In this document: positions 47,457 through 58,600 of the stretch, piece after piece
Layout of the letters: each line of letters opens with the position of its first letter
How positions within the stretch are numbered: position 1 is the first letter of the stretch
Source: Labyrinthula sp. Ha
Lineage: Eukaryota > Sar > Bigyra > Labyrinthulida > Labyrinthulaceae
Length of the DNA stretch: 64,000 bases
Direction of reading: 5' to 3'
Assembly (NCBI GenBank): GCA_015227615.1
Contig: JAALGZ010000075.1
Location: forward strand, 45,819-109,818
Translations under genes and position numbers: made by a program
Notes under the pieces: generated by a model
Told to the model about the DNA's origin: nothing
Seen by the model: only the letters and a program-made list of their open reading frames with translations
Databases searched by the model: none

Positions 47457-48712
47457 ATGAACATTGGTGTATGTGTACAAACTTTATTTTGTGTTAGACC
47501 TTTCTGGGGTTATTATTTTTTCATTTGTTCACTCTGCACATGGTTGAAGTTCAAATGGATATTAATTTCTATCAGAATATTTCTTTTGAAGGGTGCAAAA
47601 CCACAATCGCAAAGGCTGACATTAGAGGAGTTACGTTCAGAAATAATTGTAACTTCCTTGAACAAACTTTTTCAACATTAGACCATTATATTCGACCAGC
47701 AAGGCATAATATGGTTTCCCTTGCTTTGTTCTATGAAACAAGATTGAACGTACGTGAAAAGCTATCTGAATATGTTAATGCTACTTTGGATGTGGAATTC
47801 GAAAGTTGTAACCAATATATTTCCAAACAAAAGGCTACGCTAGATGTTTATTTTACTGAGGTTCTTGAGAATTTGAAAGAAGATGATTTGGTTAGGCACT
47901 ATCCCACAGGTTTTTTCAACGTGAACAATACTGAAATAATGCTTTTAGACCAATGTGCTGACTATACAACTTTCCCTGAACCCTGCGTGGAGACCTTTTC
48001 ATTTGCTGTATTGAACTCATCACTTCTTGTTCGTGGGGAAGTTGACTCTCTTTTAGATTTTGTGCCTGACGAAAATATGGACTTATTGCTTCGAGTGTGC
48101 GAAGCTCAAGAGAGATCAAATATTAATCAAATAAATCGTCTTTTGCACGGATTGTTTTATGGTAACATTTTCTTAGGATTTTTAGTTCACATTGTGCTAT
48201 TATGTGTTGTTGAAGACAATACAGATGTTTTATCCAGACTAGACGATTGTGAAAATTATTTTGGCAGCATGTACTTGGTGTCGCTGTTTCTGTTTCTTAT
48301 TTTTCTACCATTATTCTTATTTTATAAGTATTGGAGAGCTGGGGTAGAAGCGATGGGTCTGGAAGCGATGTTAGTTTCTTTCACAGTTGATAGAGGATAT
48401 GATGTGAGAACCAATCTGTTTAAAACGTTGGCATGGTGGTATTGGGTGAACCAGATAATTATATTAATTATCATGCTGTTTGAAAGGCCACTAGTTTATG
48501 CTCTTAAAAAGCCAGAAAGTATCTTTCGAACTCTTCCTCGCTATGGCTTTGACAAGAAAAATATCTCAGAAGATATACTAAGGGGAAAGTTTTTGACCAA
48601 CAACAAACAACTTGAAATCTCATTTCGTTCTTACTTTTCTATTGCTAGTGTTTTTCTTCTTATATATATACATTTCAAAATATTTTGTTCTAGCTTTTAT
48701 AACTCCATGTAG
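47457..48712 (+). CDS. Secretory/multi-span membrane protein, unknown function, possible 12-nt first exon
   Basis: The long open stretch has its first ATG at 47540. A better model starts at ATG 47457 with a 12-nt exon (MNIG). It removes a 29-nt GT-AG intron (47469-47497, phase 0) and continues at 47498 with TFLGLLFFHLFTLHM, giving 408 residues with a signal-like N-terminus. The following 170 residues look extracellular, with NAT, NNT and NSS sequons and several Cys. Hydrophobic spans then include NIFLGFLVHIVLLCVV, MYLVSLFLFLIFLPLFLF, WVNQIIILIIML and SIASVFLLIYIHF. No family is recognised. It lies 276 bp downstream of the RCC1/EF-hand gene on the same strand. If the short first exon is wrong, the product is 390 residues from 47540. 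Confidence 0.6.
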
Positions 48713-49390
48713 TTAAGGAAATAGGTTACAAACAATATATTTCCTTAGTCTCTCCATACATTAAAATTATCATTGTGTATGATCATTGAGATTTATCCAA
48801 TATCTAAATTTAGTTAATGAACTTGAATTTTGGGAATTAAAAACTATCTTCCATTTAATTTAAACTCTTTTCTCAGAGGTTTAACCATGCTAAACCATAA
48901 AAATTCTTCGCAGACAGAGATCACTTAGTATTGAAACAATTATTAGGCAATAAGAGCCTTAGTCTTCCTCTTTCTTGTATTAATATTATGCATATTTATT
49001 CTAAGTTTAACTTTGACAGCTTAATTTATTTATCAAGAACTATTTTTCTCATTTCAAGTGTATAAGTTTAACTCTTTAGTTATGAAATATTTCTTAATAT
49101 TGAAAACAATTATTCTTTAAAAGTTCAATATTGGAAAACAAACTATTACTCAAGTATTAACATATTTACTAACTCATATTTTCTAGAGTTAAACAAAGAA
49201 TAACTTCTAAATATCTATTAATATCCAACAGAGTAATATCTTTTTTTGTTTTACTAATTAATTCTTACTAGTATCAGAAATGAAGAGTAAAAAAACATGT
49301 TTTAGAAAAGGGTTAAATTAAAAAAGGAACAAAAATATGAACAAAACTATATTTTTCATTTGGTTGGATAAGAAAGAAACCAACTTATAA
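48713..49390. other. Intergenic, no gene seen
   Basis: AT-rich shared 3' region between convergent genes. Confidence 0.5.
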
Positions 49391-49864
49391 TTAAGATTCT
49401 GGTGCACATTCAATTACACTACAAGAATCAGCTGAATTTTCTACAAGTACAAATTCACCAATCTCATACGGACAAGAAGGTGTACAAAGTGCTATAGCAT
49501 TAACCTCATCTTCTATGCAAACTGCTAACAGTTCTGAACTAATGCACATCATCATATTTAGGTCAGCTGAAGGTTCTTTGGCACAAATATCATTGATGGA
49601 AGTGGATAAAGCAAAAGGAGAAAAAACTGGTGACCTTGATAGAAAATATGTTGGTCTTAGACTTGAAGTATTTTCATTTGAACTCAAATTAGAGCCACTT
49701 TGACTAAATGTTGCTACAGAACTCCAAAAACTGTTGAACAAACCAAGAGAAACAAATACTTGTTTTAGATATGGATAGGGAGATCTGTGTTGATGATTTT
49801 GAATCTTTTTTTTTACATTGGTGAGTTCAAGAGTTGAGTTGATGTTGTGTTGAGTTGTTTCCAT
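49391..49864 (-). CDS. Degenerate 8-Cys family protein (member I)
   Basis: 157 residues with a family head but weak everything else. The hydrophobic stretch YLKQVFVSLGLFNSFWSSVATF is short and interrupted, there is no membrane-proximal Cys, and the stalk has lost its PT regularity (SSLRPTYFLSRSPVFSPF). The head keeps the order IC, MC, VC, LC, SC, then SC and EC, but the second residue of the C-x-C pair is Tyr (SCPYEIGEF), leaving seven cysteines. The frame is intact, so it is either a recently released copy or one with a changed role. AAGTGTATAG at 49900-49909 is shared with member F. Confidence 0.65.
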   Translation of the reverse strand: METTQHNINSTLELTNVKKKIQNHQHRSPYPYLKQVFVSLGLFNSFWSSVATFSQSGSNLSSNENTSSLRPTYFLSRSPVFSPFALSTSINDICAKEPSADLNMMMCISSELLAVCIEDEVNAIALCTPSCPYEIGEFVLVENSADSCSVIECAPES

Positions 49865-50100
49865 AGTTTATTTTGTGTCTTTACTGAAAAATTAGCTTTA
49901 AGTGTATAGAGAACAAATATCTAATCTATTTAATTGTTTTTATTCAATTGCAGAGTTTTCAAAGCTTTTATGATATTAAAAAAAATGTTTCCTATTTTTT
50001 GCAGGGATTTTAAGAAGAGAAATTATTAAATTGTAGGAATATTAAGTTCTTGCTGGGAAAAAGAGTTTACAGAAATAGAATAAGTTTTTCAAAATAAAAT

Positions 50101-50310
50101 ATGCCAGAAAAAAGAAAATTAAGTGTTTTTGAAAATATGAATAGGGATATAAAGAAAGAAAATAAATTATACTTTGATTCAAGAGATCTGCGTTCAAGTG
50201 TTTTTGATTATATAGTTTTTACCGGGTTTCACAGAGCAATGATTAAGAATACTGAAGAGATACTGTTTCAACCTTCATATTCAGCTGATCAAACTACTTT
50301 TATGAGCTGA
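50101..50310 (+). CDS. Short ORF with a family-like leader
   Basis: 69 codons, mostly charged at the N-terminus (MPEKRKLSVFENMNRDIKKE), with no membrane span, PT stalk or Cys. The A-rich leader ending in AAAATAAAAT before the ATG resembles that of member H (36057), and the opening residues have the same charged character, so it could be the stranded 5' end of a lost family gene. It could equally be chance. Confidence 0.25.
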   Translation: MPEKRKLSVFENMNRDIKKENKLYFDSRDLRSSVFDYIVFTGFHRAMIKNTEEILFQPSYSADQTTFMS

Positions 50311-50756
50311 ATTCAACTAAAAGACTACATCCAGCAAATCTACAAATATCAGGCGAAGATGGTTATAAGTTTCAATACTAATTTTGTGGTTGGTGAAACA
50401 ATTCATGAAAACGTTTCTTTAATGGTTGTATATATATATATCTAGATAGATCATATACTTATAGTTGTAAAATATAAAATATAAAGTCATGGTTAGTTTG
50501 CTCTCTAATACTTAAATCAAAACAGAAAACGTCGTCTTGCTTTATTCTTTTGTATGATTTTTTTCATTCGTATTCATGTTACTGATTGTTTTTCTGATTC
50601 AATTAACTCTCAATATCTTGAAAAGTCTTAAGAATAAATGAAAACTCTGAAAAAAGGCTTAATGCTAATTCTAAACTCATGTATTAAAAGAAACATTCAC
50701 AAGAGATAACAAGAGAATTTGTTAACCTTAAGCTCAGCTTAGTATATTTACATAAT

Positions 50757-51320
50757 TTATTGTGAAACTTCTTCACAACTCGTGGTTGCGCAAAGATCAA
50801 ATATATCATTGGGTACAACAAACACGTCAACTGGGCATGTGCAGTTACCACAAGTAAGGACAGCGCCATTCCCATTTGATTGACATACTATTAAACTCTT
50901 TCAACCCAAACAGAAAAAAAATAAGACTGTTGCCAGCAAATTCTACATCCTTACATAAATATTCATCAAAAAAGGTAGGTGCTGGAGAAGGAGAAATAGT
51001 GGGAAAATCTGTTGGAGAAACTGTTGGAGAAAAACTTGGCTTAGAAGTAGGTGATGGAGTGGGTGACAAACTAGGATAAAAAGTAGGAAATGTAGTTGAG
51101 TTATCACTAGTAGAGTTTGTAGGGGGAAAGATGGATAAGAAGTAGAAAATGCAGTTGAGTTATCATCAGTAGAGTTTGCAGGGGAAAAGATGGATAAGAA
51201 GTAGGAAATGCAGTTGAGTTATCATCAGTAGAGTTTGTAGGAGAAAAGTAGGATAAGAACTAGTAAGTGCAGTTGAAATATCTCCAGTAGAGTTTTTAGG
51301 AGAAACACTTGGATAAGAAG
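50757..51320 (-). pseudogene. C-terminal part of a broken 8-Cys/PT-stalk gene (member J)
   Basis: From right to left this minus-strand segment holds stalk repeats (SPANSTDDNSTAFPTSYPSF and relatives, 51070-51320), then a classic family stalk (SPTPSPTSKPSFSPTVSPT), then the Cys head from about 50990 down to the stop at 50757. The head starts LCKDVEFAG and ends NCTCPVDVFVVPNDIFDLC...SC. Between them the frame shifts by one base at an 8-T run near 50920, and the continuing frame meets a TGA before VCQSNGNGAVLTC. Another one-base shift lies in the repeats near 51240. The 5' side ends at the Copia LTR. The same repeat resumes beyond the element at 55633, so this was one gene before the insertion. 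Confidence 0.75.
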
Positions 51321-51501
51321 TGTTTTGAAGAAAAGTATGTATTTTTATCTTGTTTTAAACTTTAGGTGGTTTTGCCTCCCTTGGGTAAGCAATAAAATAT
51401 ATGTCAACTCTGTGCCTTTTATTTATATAACGCTACTTATAGGAAAGCGAAGAAAACCTCTAAGACGTTTCCCATATCTAACTATTATTTTATAGGAAAT
51501 A
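51321..51501 (-). repeat. 3' LTR of the Copia element
   Basis: About 181 bp, from TGTTTTGAAG to TATAGGAAATA on the plus strand. It matches the right LTR along both edges and differs by substitutions and small indels in the middle. Beside it at 51502-51508 the minus strand reads GGAGGAG, a short polypurine tract where second-strand priming would start. Confidence 0.8.
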
Positions 51502-51512
51502 CTCCTCCGTAG

Positions 51513-52973
51513 TTAAATAGAACTACATAGAATATTATTCCTAAATTTCTCAAATTTAATCTTGTCCAAACTCTTTGTAAGTAAATCTGTTGTGTTATTC
51601 TCTGTGTTAACTTTTTTCACACTAATTAATTCTTCTTCAGTTGCTTGTTGGATCATAAAATATTTTGTCCCAAGATATCTAGTAGCATTTGCAGGGGTTT
51701 CAGCTCTCGAAATATCTCTTGCTGCTTTTGAATCACAATAAACTTCTGTACAAACAACGTCAACTTTAAATCCTTCCTTTAAAATGTATGATAAATGAAT
51801 GACGTCTTTGGCCAACATATGTAAAGCGAGGTATTCAGACACTCCTGATGAGGTTGCAGCCCATTTCATTTTCTTATATTTCCAAGATATCGGTACATCT
51901 CCTATGTAAAGCATAAAACCTCCAGCATATTTAAGCTTGTTCTCAATACAATCAGCAACTGAGGCATCACTTAGAGCCTTGATGTTGAACTTTTCTTCTC
52001 GTTTCACCTTGATTGCAAAATGTCTAGTATTTATCAAATATTTCAAAATCCTCCTCGACATACGTAGGAGTTCCAGCCTCTCATTTTGTAGATTTCTGGC
52101 AATAAAGTTAACTGCAAAAGATATGCCAGGATGTAAACAGTTTGCAATATATGACAATTCACCTACGATTTTTTTAAATTTGCGTATTTCCACGATATCA
52201 CCAGTCGGAATTACTGGATTTACTATAATCGGAGTAACTATATTGGTAGCTTCATCTTGATGTATGTTATATTCTTGAGCCATTTCTAATATCTTCCCTT
52301 CTTGGTGCAGCCATAATATATCTTTTTCTTGTTTCAGTTCTAAACCTATGAAGTTAGTGGTAATTTCAGCACATTTTATCTGGAACTTTGTAGATAACTC
52401 TTCCTCAAACCACTTAGTTAGCTCCTCTGTGCTGCTAGAATACGCTAGATCGTCTACATAAACTATCAAAAGAATTTTGTTCCCGGAATTTTCCAGGTGG
52501 TAAACACCTCCTTCGTTAACTGATGCCTGAAATCCCAGCGGTTTCAGGAAGGTGTGTATAGCTCTGAACCAAACTTTACCACTTTGTTTGAGGCCATAAA
52601 TTCTGGCTTCACACTTATATACCTTCGCGATATCATGGGTTCTCAGTTTGTGACCTTGAGGTAACTGCATAAATACAGGGGTATCTAAATGACCATATAG
52701 ATATGCACTGGTAACATCAGCCTGTCTAATGTTCCAGTTTCTGCTCCAGCTAATAACCAGGAACATTTTTATAAATTCTAATGCAACTACCGGGGTGTAG
52801 TATCGTTTTATGTCGTTTATAAGATCTCCCCGGGCAGTTAGATGTACCTTGGGCCTAGTAAGATGGCCATCTGGCTCGTTTTTTAACTCGAATACTTTAT
52901 GAAAAGGAATAACTTGAACCCCTTGAGGTCTGTCAACAACAGTTAGCTCACCCACGCTTTCTAAAACTCCCAA
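51513..52973 (-). pseudogene. Copia reverse transcriptase-RNase H
   Basis: A 486-codon open stretch, the best preserved part of the element. The RT starts with the usual Copia block (VVALEFIKMFLVISW, then RQADVTSAYLYG) and has YGLKQSGKVW and the catalytic box LLIVYVDDLAY. The RNase H part contains ALSDASVADC, the WAATSSGVSEYLAL block and CDSKAARDI, followed by a C-terminal segment with TKYFMIQ. Key aspartates are present. The frame is open, but upstream parts of the polyprotein are broken, so a full polyprotein cannot be made from this copy. Confidence 0.9.
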
Positions 52974-53081
52974 CTCTTTTCCATAGGCACTAACCCATTT
53001 ATCCTTGTCTTCAGAAGCATATAGTTCCTTCCGTTTTTTAATTCCAGAGCCAGCAGCTACATTTCCTTGTTGAGTTCTCCT

Positions 53082-54367
53082 TCACCTGTGTTCGATGATA
53101 TTTTCAAAAGAGATGTTGAAGTTTCTATTATGGTAAGGAGTTTCAGGAGTTTCTTTTTCAAGTTGCTGAATATTTTCTTGAGGTTCTTCAATATTTTCTT
53201 GAATATTTTCAATAATTACTTGCTCAGTTTCTTCAGAAAAAGGCACGTTATTTTCAATCAATATATTTCTTTCTCTAGTTGACTCGGTTGCGTCTACCTC
53301 TTTCACTTCTGTGAATTCTCGAGGATCATTTGCATCATAAAATTTAGTGTCATCTAGAATTAATGAAACTGTTGGAAAAATTCTCCTAGTCGTAAGGTCC
53401 ATCACCATCCAACCTGGATGGTGTTTTGGATATCCCACAAATCTGACTTTTACGCCTGTATCTTGCAGTTTTGACCTTGCTTCTTTATTCACCTGAGCGT
53501 AGCCAATACTACCAAATACTCTGACATTTGAAATATCAGGAGAATGACCAATAAATTTCTGATAAGGTGTATGTTCACTTTGGATACCACAAATACGGGT
53601 TTGTACAAATTTAGAATAATGTAAAGCCAACGACCAAAAACCTACTGAAAGGTTTGTGTCTTTCAACGGACTTCTCATCGCTTTTACTAGCAGGTTATTC
53701 TTACCCTCTGCTCTTCCATTTTGTTCGTGGATATGTGGGATTGACTATCTCCTCTTGAACTCGATTTTATCAAAGAAAGAAATATGGTCATTCTGTATGA
53801 ACTCTAAAGCACTATCACTTTGAAAATGCAGTATCTTCCCAGGGAACTGTCATTCTAATTTTGCGATATGTTTGATAATCATCTGCGGTATTTCGGATCT
53901 GCTTTTAAGACTGAAACCCCACGAGAAGTTTGATTGAGCGCAACTTAAACCCAACGCTACTACAAAACCTTCAATGCTTTGTGGAAAGGGCCTATTGAGT
54001 CTGCTACAATAAGTTCCAGAGACTTTCAGATTGTTACAAAGTTACTATGTTTCTGTTTCTCCCTTTTGAATCTACCTTTTCCTCACCCCTCACAAATATT
54101 CTCATTCTCTGAGAATTCAAGTCCATCGACTTTTTCTTGCAATTTGTCAATACTATTTTCTGCAATATGGTTTAACCTAATATGTCATATCTTATTTGCT
54201 GCTGCAAAAGTTGGATTCGATCTAGAACGTAAAATTGCAACTCCATGTTCAAATGGGATTTGCATGGAGAAGTTTGACGTAATGCTTTCCACGATGCAGT
54301 ATTCATTTTCAAATAAAACAGTGCAACCTTTTGAGTTTAACTGAGAAACTGAAAATAGATTTGGCAT
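53082..54367 (-). pseudogene. Copia integrase region, interrupted
   Basis: In translation order it begins with the pre-integrase segment (MPNLFSVSQLNSKGC, 54185-54367). The integrase core follows at about 53690-54050, with FQSDSALEF and HEQNGRAEGKNNL, which hold the second Asp and the Glu of the DDE triad. It is interrupted by several stops and frame changes. From 53678 to 53082 an open 198-codon stretch gives the integrase C-terminal part, with HTPYQKFIGHSPDISNVRVF and VRFVGYP, and then the acidic linker typical of Copia before the RT. Confidence 0.8.
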
Positions 54368-55423
54368 TTCTTTATGGTAAAAAAGACTTCTCTAAGCTCA
54401 ACTTCCCGACCATCCTCAGAAATGAAATTGATTGCTCCTTTAAAGATGCAGGAAATGTTGCCGTTGGCCGTTGCAACCCGTTGAGGTTCACATTCGTCCA
54501 ACCACTGGAACAGGTTCTTTTCTCCTGAGAAGTGGCAAGATGCTCCTGAGTCCATGATGAAAACGTTTCAGAAAGATTCATTTTCCTTTTCCGTTGAAAA
54601 AGCAATAAAGATCGCTTTGGTTTTCTTATTTGTTTCTAGGTTCCCAGTATTACTTCTAACGTTGTTGGAGTTGTTGGAATTTTTACCAGCATTATGCCTC
54701 CTGTCCGGACAATATCTACGTAAGTGCCCGGCTTTTTTTACATTCATAGCATTTTGGACACCTTGAGCTCCTATGTGTAAGGTTACACTTTGGACATCTC
54801 TTACTTTTTGCCACGGAAAAATACACGGTGGTTTTTTCAGTGGATCTATATACCCCACGTTGTACTAAATATCGCATTACTGCATCTATTTTCTGATCAA
54901 ATACCAAACGATCAAGAACAGAGTACTCAATTGTTAATTTTTGATTGTAAGAGAGGTCGAACATTCCCTGTGGAAATTTATCAAACAACATTAGTAAAAG
55001 GTTTTTGTAATCAAGAGTATTTCCGAGGTTCTCAAGTTTTGATGTAAGCTGGAAAAAGGTGTTGATCAACCAATAATAACTTTCTTCAAATTTTAACTCA
55101 GAGAGTTGCTTATTTACTTTGAAAAATTCTGCAGTTTTGTTCCCGAGAAACAACAGTCTTATTTTCTTATATATCTGATGAGCGTCACTGAGATGAACCA
55201 AGTGGATTGCGAGGTTGTTATCTATAGAGTTCGTTAGTGTTCTTAAGCACTTCGCTTTTCGGGCGGCAACTGTCTCATGGTCAGTCGCTTCCAGCGCTGT
55301 GTCTTCGGAGACCCAGTTCCATACACCTAACTCTACGAAGTAGGTACGAATATGCCACTCCCAGAGGTGGAAGTCGCCATGAAGTTCAAGACGTGGGATT
55401 TGGTAGTTCTTTTCACTTGTCAT
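54337..55423 (-). pseudogene. Copia gag and protease, frameshifted
   Basis: Gag begins at ATG 55423, just inside the 5' LTR, with MTSEKNYQIPRLELHG, followed by the gag helix bundle (SDAHQIYKKIRLLF). It ends in a zinc knuckle of type C-x2-C-x4-H-x4-C, split by a frame change (CYECKK in one frame, GHLRRYCPD in the next, near 54700). The protease follows at 54555 with DSGASCHF, where the DSG triplet holds the catalytic aspartate. Confidence 0.8.
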
Positions 55424-55435
55424 GGATATTGTTTA

Positions 55436-55446
55436 GGCTCTTAACC
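55436..55446 (-). other. Putative primer-binding site of the Copia element
   Basis: Directly inside the 5' LTR the minus strand reads GGTTAAGAGCC. In Copia elements a tRNA-complementary site lies at this position. Which tRNA would match was not determined. Confidence 0.4.
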
Positions 55447-55632
55447 TGTTTTTGAAGAAAAGTATGTATTTTTATCTTGTTTTAAACTTTAGGTTGTTTT
55501 GCCTCCCTTGGGTAAACAAAGCAATTTAAACTGACTACCAGACTATATATATATATGAAACGCTCCTTAGAGGAAAGCTAAGAAAACTTCTAAGCCGTTT
55601 CCCATATCTAACTATACATTTTATAGGAAATA
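55447..55632 (-). repeat. 5' LTR of the Copia element
   Basis: About 186 bp. The outer and inner edges match the left LTR. The middle differs and includes a TA microsatellite (about 55541-55555) missing on the left. Confidence 0.8.
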
Positions 55633-58600
55633 AGTAGGAAATGCAGTTGAGTTATCTCCAGTAGAGTTTGTAGGAGAAAAAGTTGGAGAAACTGTTGGAG
55701 AAAAAGTTGGAAAAAAAGTAGGAATTGCAGTTGAGTTATCTCCAATAGAATCTGTTGGAGATAAACTTGGCTTAAAAGTAGGAGATGTAGTTGAGTTATC
55801 TCCAGTAGCGTCTGTTGGAGATAAACTTGGCTTAGAAGTAGGAGATGTAGTTGAGTTATCTCCAGTAGAGTTTGTAGGGGAAAAAGTTGGATAAGAAGTA
55901 GGAAATGCAGTTGAGTTATCACCAGTAGAGTTTGTAGGAGAAAAAGTTGGAGAAACTGTTGGAGAAAAAGTTGGAAAAGAAGTAGGAATTGCAGTTGAGT
56001 TATCACCAGTAGAGTTTGTAGGAGAAAAAGTTGGAGAAACTGTTGGAGAAAAAGTTGGATAAGAAGTAGGAAATGCAGTTGAGTTTTCTCCAGTAAAGTT
56101 TGTAGGAGAAAAAGTTGGAGAAACTGTTGGAGAAAAAGTTGGAAAAGAAGTAGGAATTGCAGTTGAGTTATCTCCAGTAGCGTCTGTTGGAGATAAATTT
56201 GGCTTAGAAGTAGGAGATGTAGTTGAGTTATCTCCAGTAGAGTTTGTAGGGGGAAAAGTAGGATAAGAACTAGGAAATGCAGTTGAGTTATCTCCAGTAG
56301 AGTTTGTAGGGGAAAAAGTTGGATAAGAAGTAGCAAATGCAGTTGAGTTATCTCCAGTAGAGTTTGTAGGGGAAAAAGTTGGATAAGAAGTAGGAAATGC
56401 AGTTGAGTTATCACCAGTAGAGTTTGTAGGAGAAAAAGTTGGAGAAACTGTTGGAGAAAAAGTTGGAAAAGAAGTAGGAATTGCAGTTGAGTTATCACCA
56501 GTAGAGTTTGTAGGAGAAAAAGTTGGAGAAACTGTTGGAGAAAAAGTTGGATAAGAAGTAGGAAATGCAGTTGAGTTTTCTCCAGTAAAGTTTGTAGGAG
56601 AAAAAGTTGGAGAAACTGTTGGAGAAAAAGTTGGAAAAGAAGTAGGAATTGCAGTTGAGTTATCTCCAGTAGCGTCTGTTGGAGATAAATTTGGCTTAGA
56701 AGTAGGAGATGTAGTTGAGTTATCTCCAGTAGAGTTTGTAGGGGGAAAAGTAGGATAAGAACTAGGAAATGCAGTTGAGTTATCTCCAGTAGAGTTTGTA
56801 GGGGAAAAAGTTGGATAAGAAGTAGCAAATGCAGTTGAGTTATCTCCAGTAGAGTTTGTAGGGGAAAAAGTTGGATAAGAAGTAGGAAATGCAGTTGAGT
56901 TATCACCAGTAGAGTTTGTAGGGGAAAAAGTTGGATAAGAAGTAGGAAATGCAGTTGAGTTATCACCAGTAGAGTTTGTAGGAGAAAAAGTTGGAGAAAC
57001 TGTTGGAGAAAAAGTTGGAAAAAAGTAGGAATTGCAGTTGAGTTGTCTCCAATAGAATCTGTTGGAGATAAACTTGGCTTAAAAGTAGGAGATGTAGTTG
57101 AGTTATCTCCAGTAGCGTCTGTTGGAGATAAACTTGGCTTAGAAGTAGGAGATGTAGTTGAGTTATCTCCAGTAGCGTCTGTTGGAGATAAACTTGGCTT
57201 AGAAGTAGGAGATGTAGTTGAGTTATCTCCAGTAGAGTTTGTAGGGGAAAAAGTTGGATAAGAAGTAGGAAATGCAGTGATATCACCAGTAGAGTTGTAG
57301 GGAAAAGTTGGAGAAACTGCTGGAGAAAAGTTGGAAAAGAAGCAGGGAATTGCAGCTGAGTTATCACCAGTAGAGCTTGTAGGAGAAAAAGTTGGAGAAA
57401 CTGTTGGAGAAAAAGTTGCACCAGTAGAGTTTGTAGGAGAAAAAGTTGGAGAAACTGTTGGAGAAAAAGTTGGATAAGAAGTAGGAAATGCAGTTGAGTT
57501 TTCTCCAGTAAAGTTTGTAGGAGAAAAAGTTGGAGAAACTGTTGGAGAAAAAGTTGGAAAAGAAGTAGGAATTGCAGTTGAGTTATCTCCAGTAGCGTCT
57601 GTTGGAGATAAATTTGGCTTAGAAGTAGGAGATGTAGTTGAGTTATCTCCAGTAGAGTTTGTAGGGGGAAAAGTAGGATAAGAACTAGGAAATGCAGTTG
57701 AGTTATCTCCAGTAGAGTTTGTAGGGGAAAAAGTTGGATAAGAAGTAGCAAATGCAGTTGAGTTATCTCCAGTAGAGTTTGTAGGGGAAAAAGTTGGATA
57801 AGAAGTAGGAAATGCAGTTGAGTTATCACCAGTAGAGTTTGTAGGAGAAAAAGTTGGAGAAACTGTTGGAGAAAAAGTTGGAAAAGAAGTAGGAATTGCA
57901 GTTGAGTTATCACCAGTAGAGTTTGTAGGGGAAAAAGTTGGATAAGAAGTAGGAAATGTAGTTGAGTTATCTCCAGTAAAGTTTGTAGGAGAAAAAGTTG
58001 GAGAAACTGTTGGAGAAAAAGTTGGAAAAGAAGTAGGAATTGCAGTTGAGTTATCTCCAGTAGCGTCTGTTGGAGATAAACTTGGCTTAGAAGTAGGAGA
58101 TGTAGTTGAGTTATCTCCAGTAGAGTTTGTAGGGGAAAAAGTAGGATAAGAACTAGGAAATGCAGTTGAGTTATCTCCAGTAGAGTTTGTAGGGGAAAAA
58201 GTTGGATAAGAAGTAGCAAATGCAGTTGAGTTATCTCCAGTAGAGTTTGTAGGGGAAAAAGTTGGATAAGAAGTAGGAAATGCAGTTGAGTTATCACCAG
58301 TAGAGTTTGTAGGGGAAAAAGTTGGATAAGAAGTAGGAAATGCAGTTGAGTTATCACCAGTAGAGTTTGTAGGAGAAAAAGTTGGAGAAACTGTTGGAGA
58401 AAAAGTTGGAAAAGAAGTAGGAATTGCAGTTGAGTTATCACCAGTAGAGTTTGTAGGAGAAAAAGTTGGAGAAACTGTTGGAGAAAAAGTTGGATAAGAA
58501 GTAGGAAATGCAGTTGAGTTATCTCCAGTAAAGTTTGTAGGAGAAAAAGTTGGAGAAACTGTTGGAGAAAAAGTTGGAAAAGAAGTAGGAATTGCAGTTG

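Larger units (their letters stand above)
51321..55632 (-). mobile_element. Copia (Ty1/copia) LTR retrotransposon, degenerate, inserted in the member J stalk
   Basis: A 4.3 kb element on the minus strand with similar LTRs at both ends and gag, protease, integrase, then reverse transcriptase-RNase H in that order, the Copia order. The flanks read AGAAG (51316-51320) and AGTAG (55633-55637), a 4-of-5 match consistent with an aged 5-bp target duplication. Both flanks are the same tandem repeat, so the insertion site lies inside the array. The LTRs have diverged in several places and the coding region has frameshifts and stops, so the copy is not recent and not autonomous. Confidence 0.9.
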
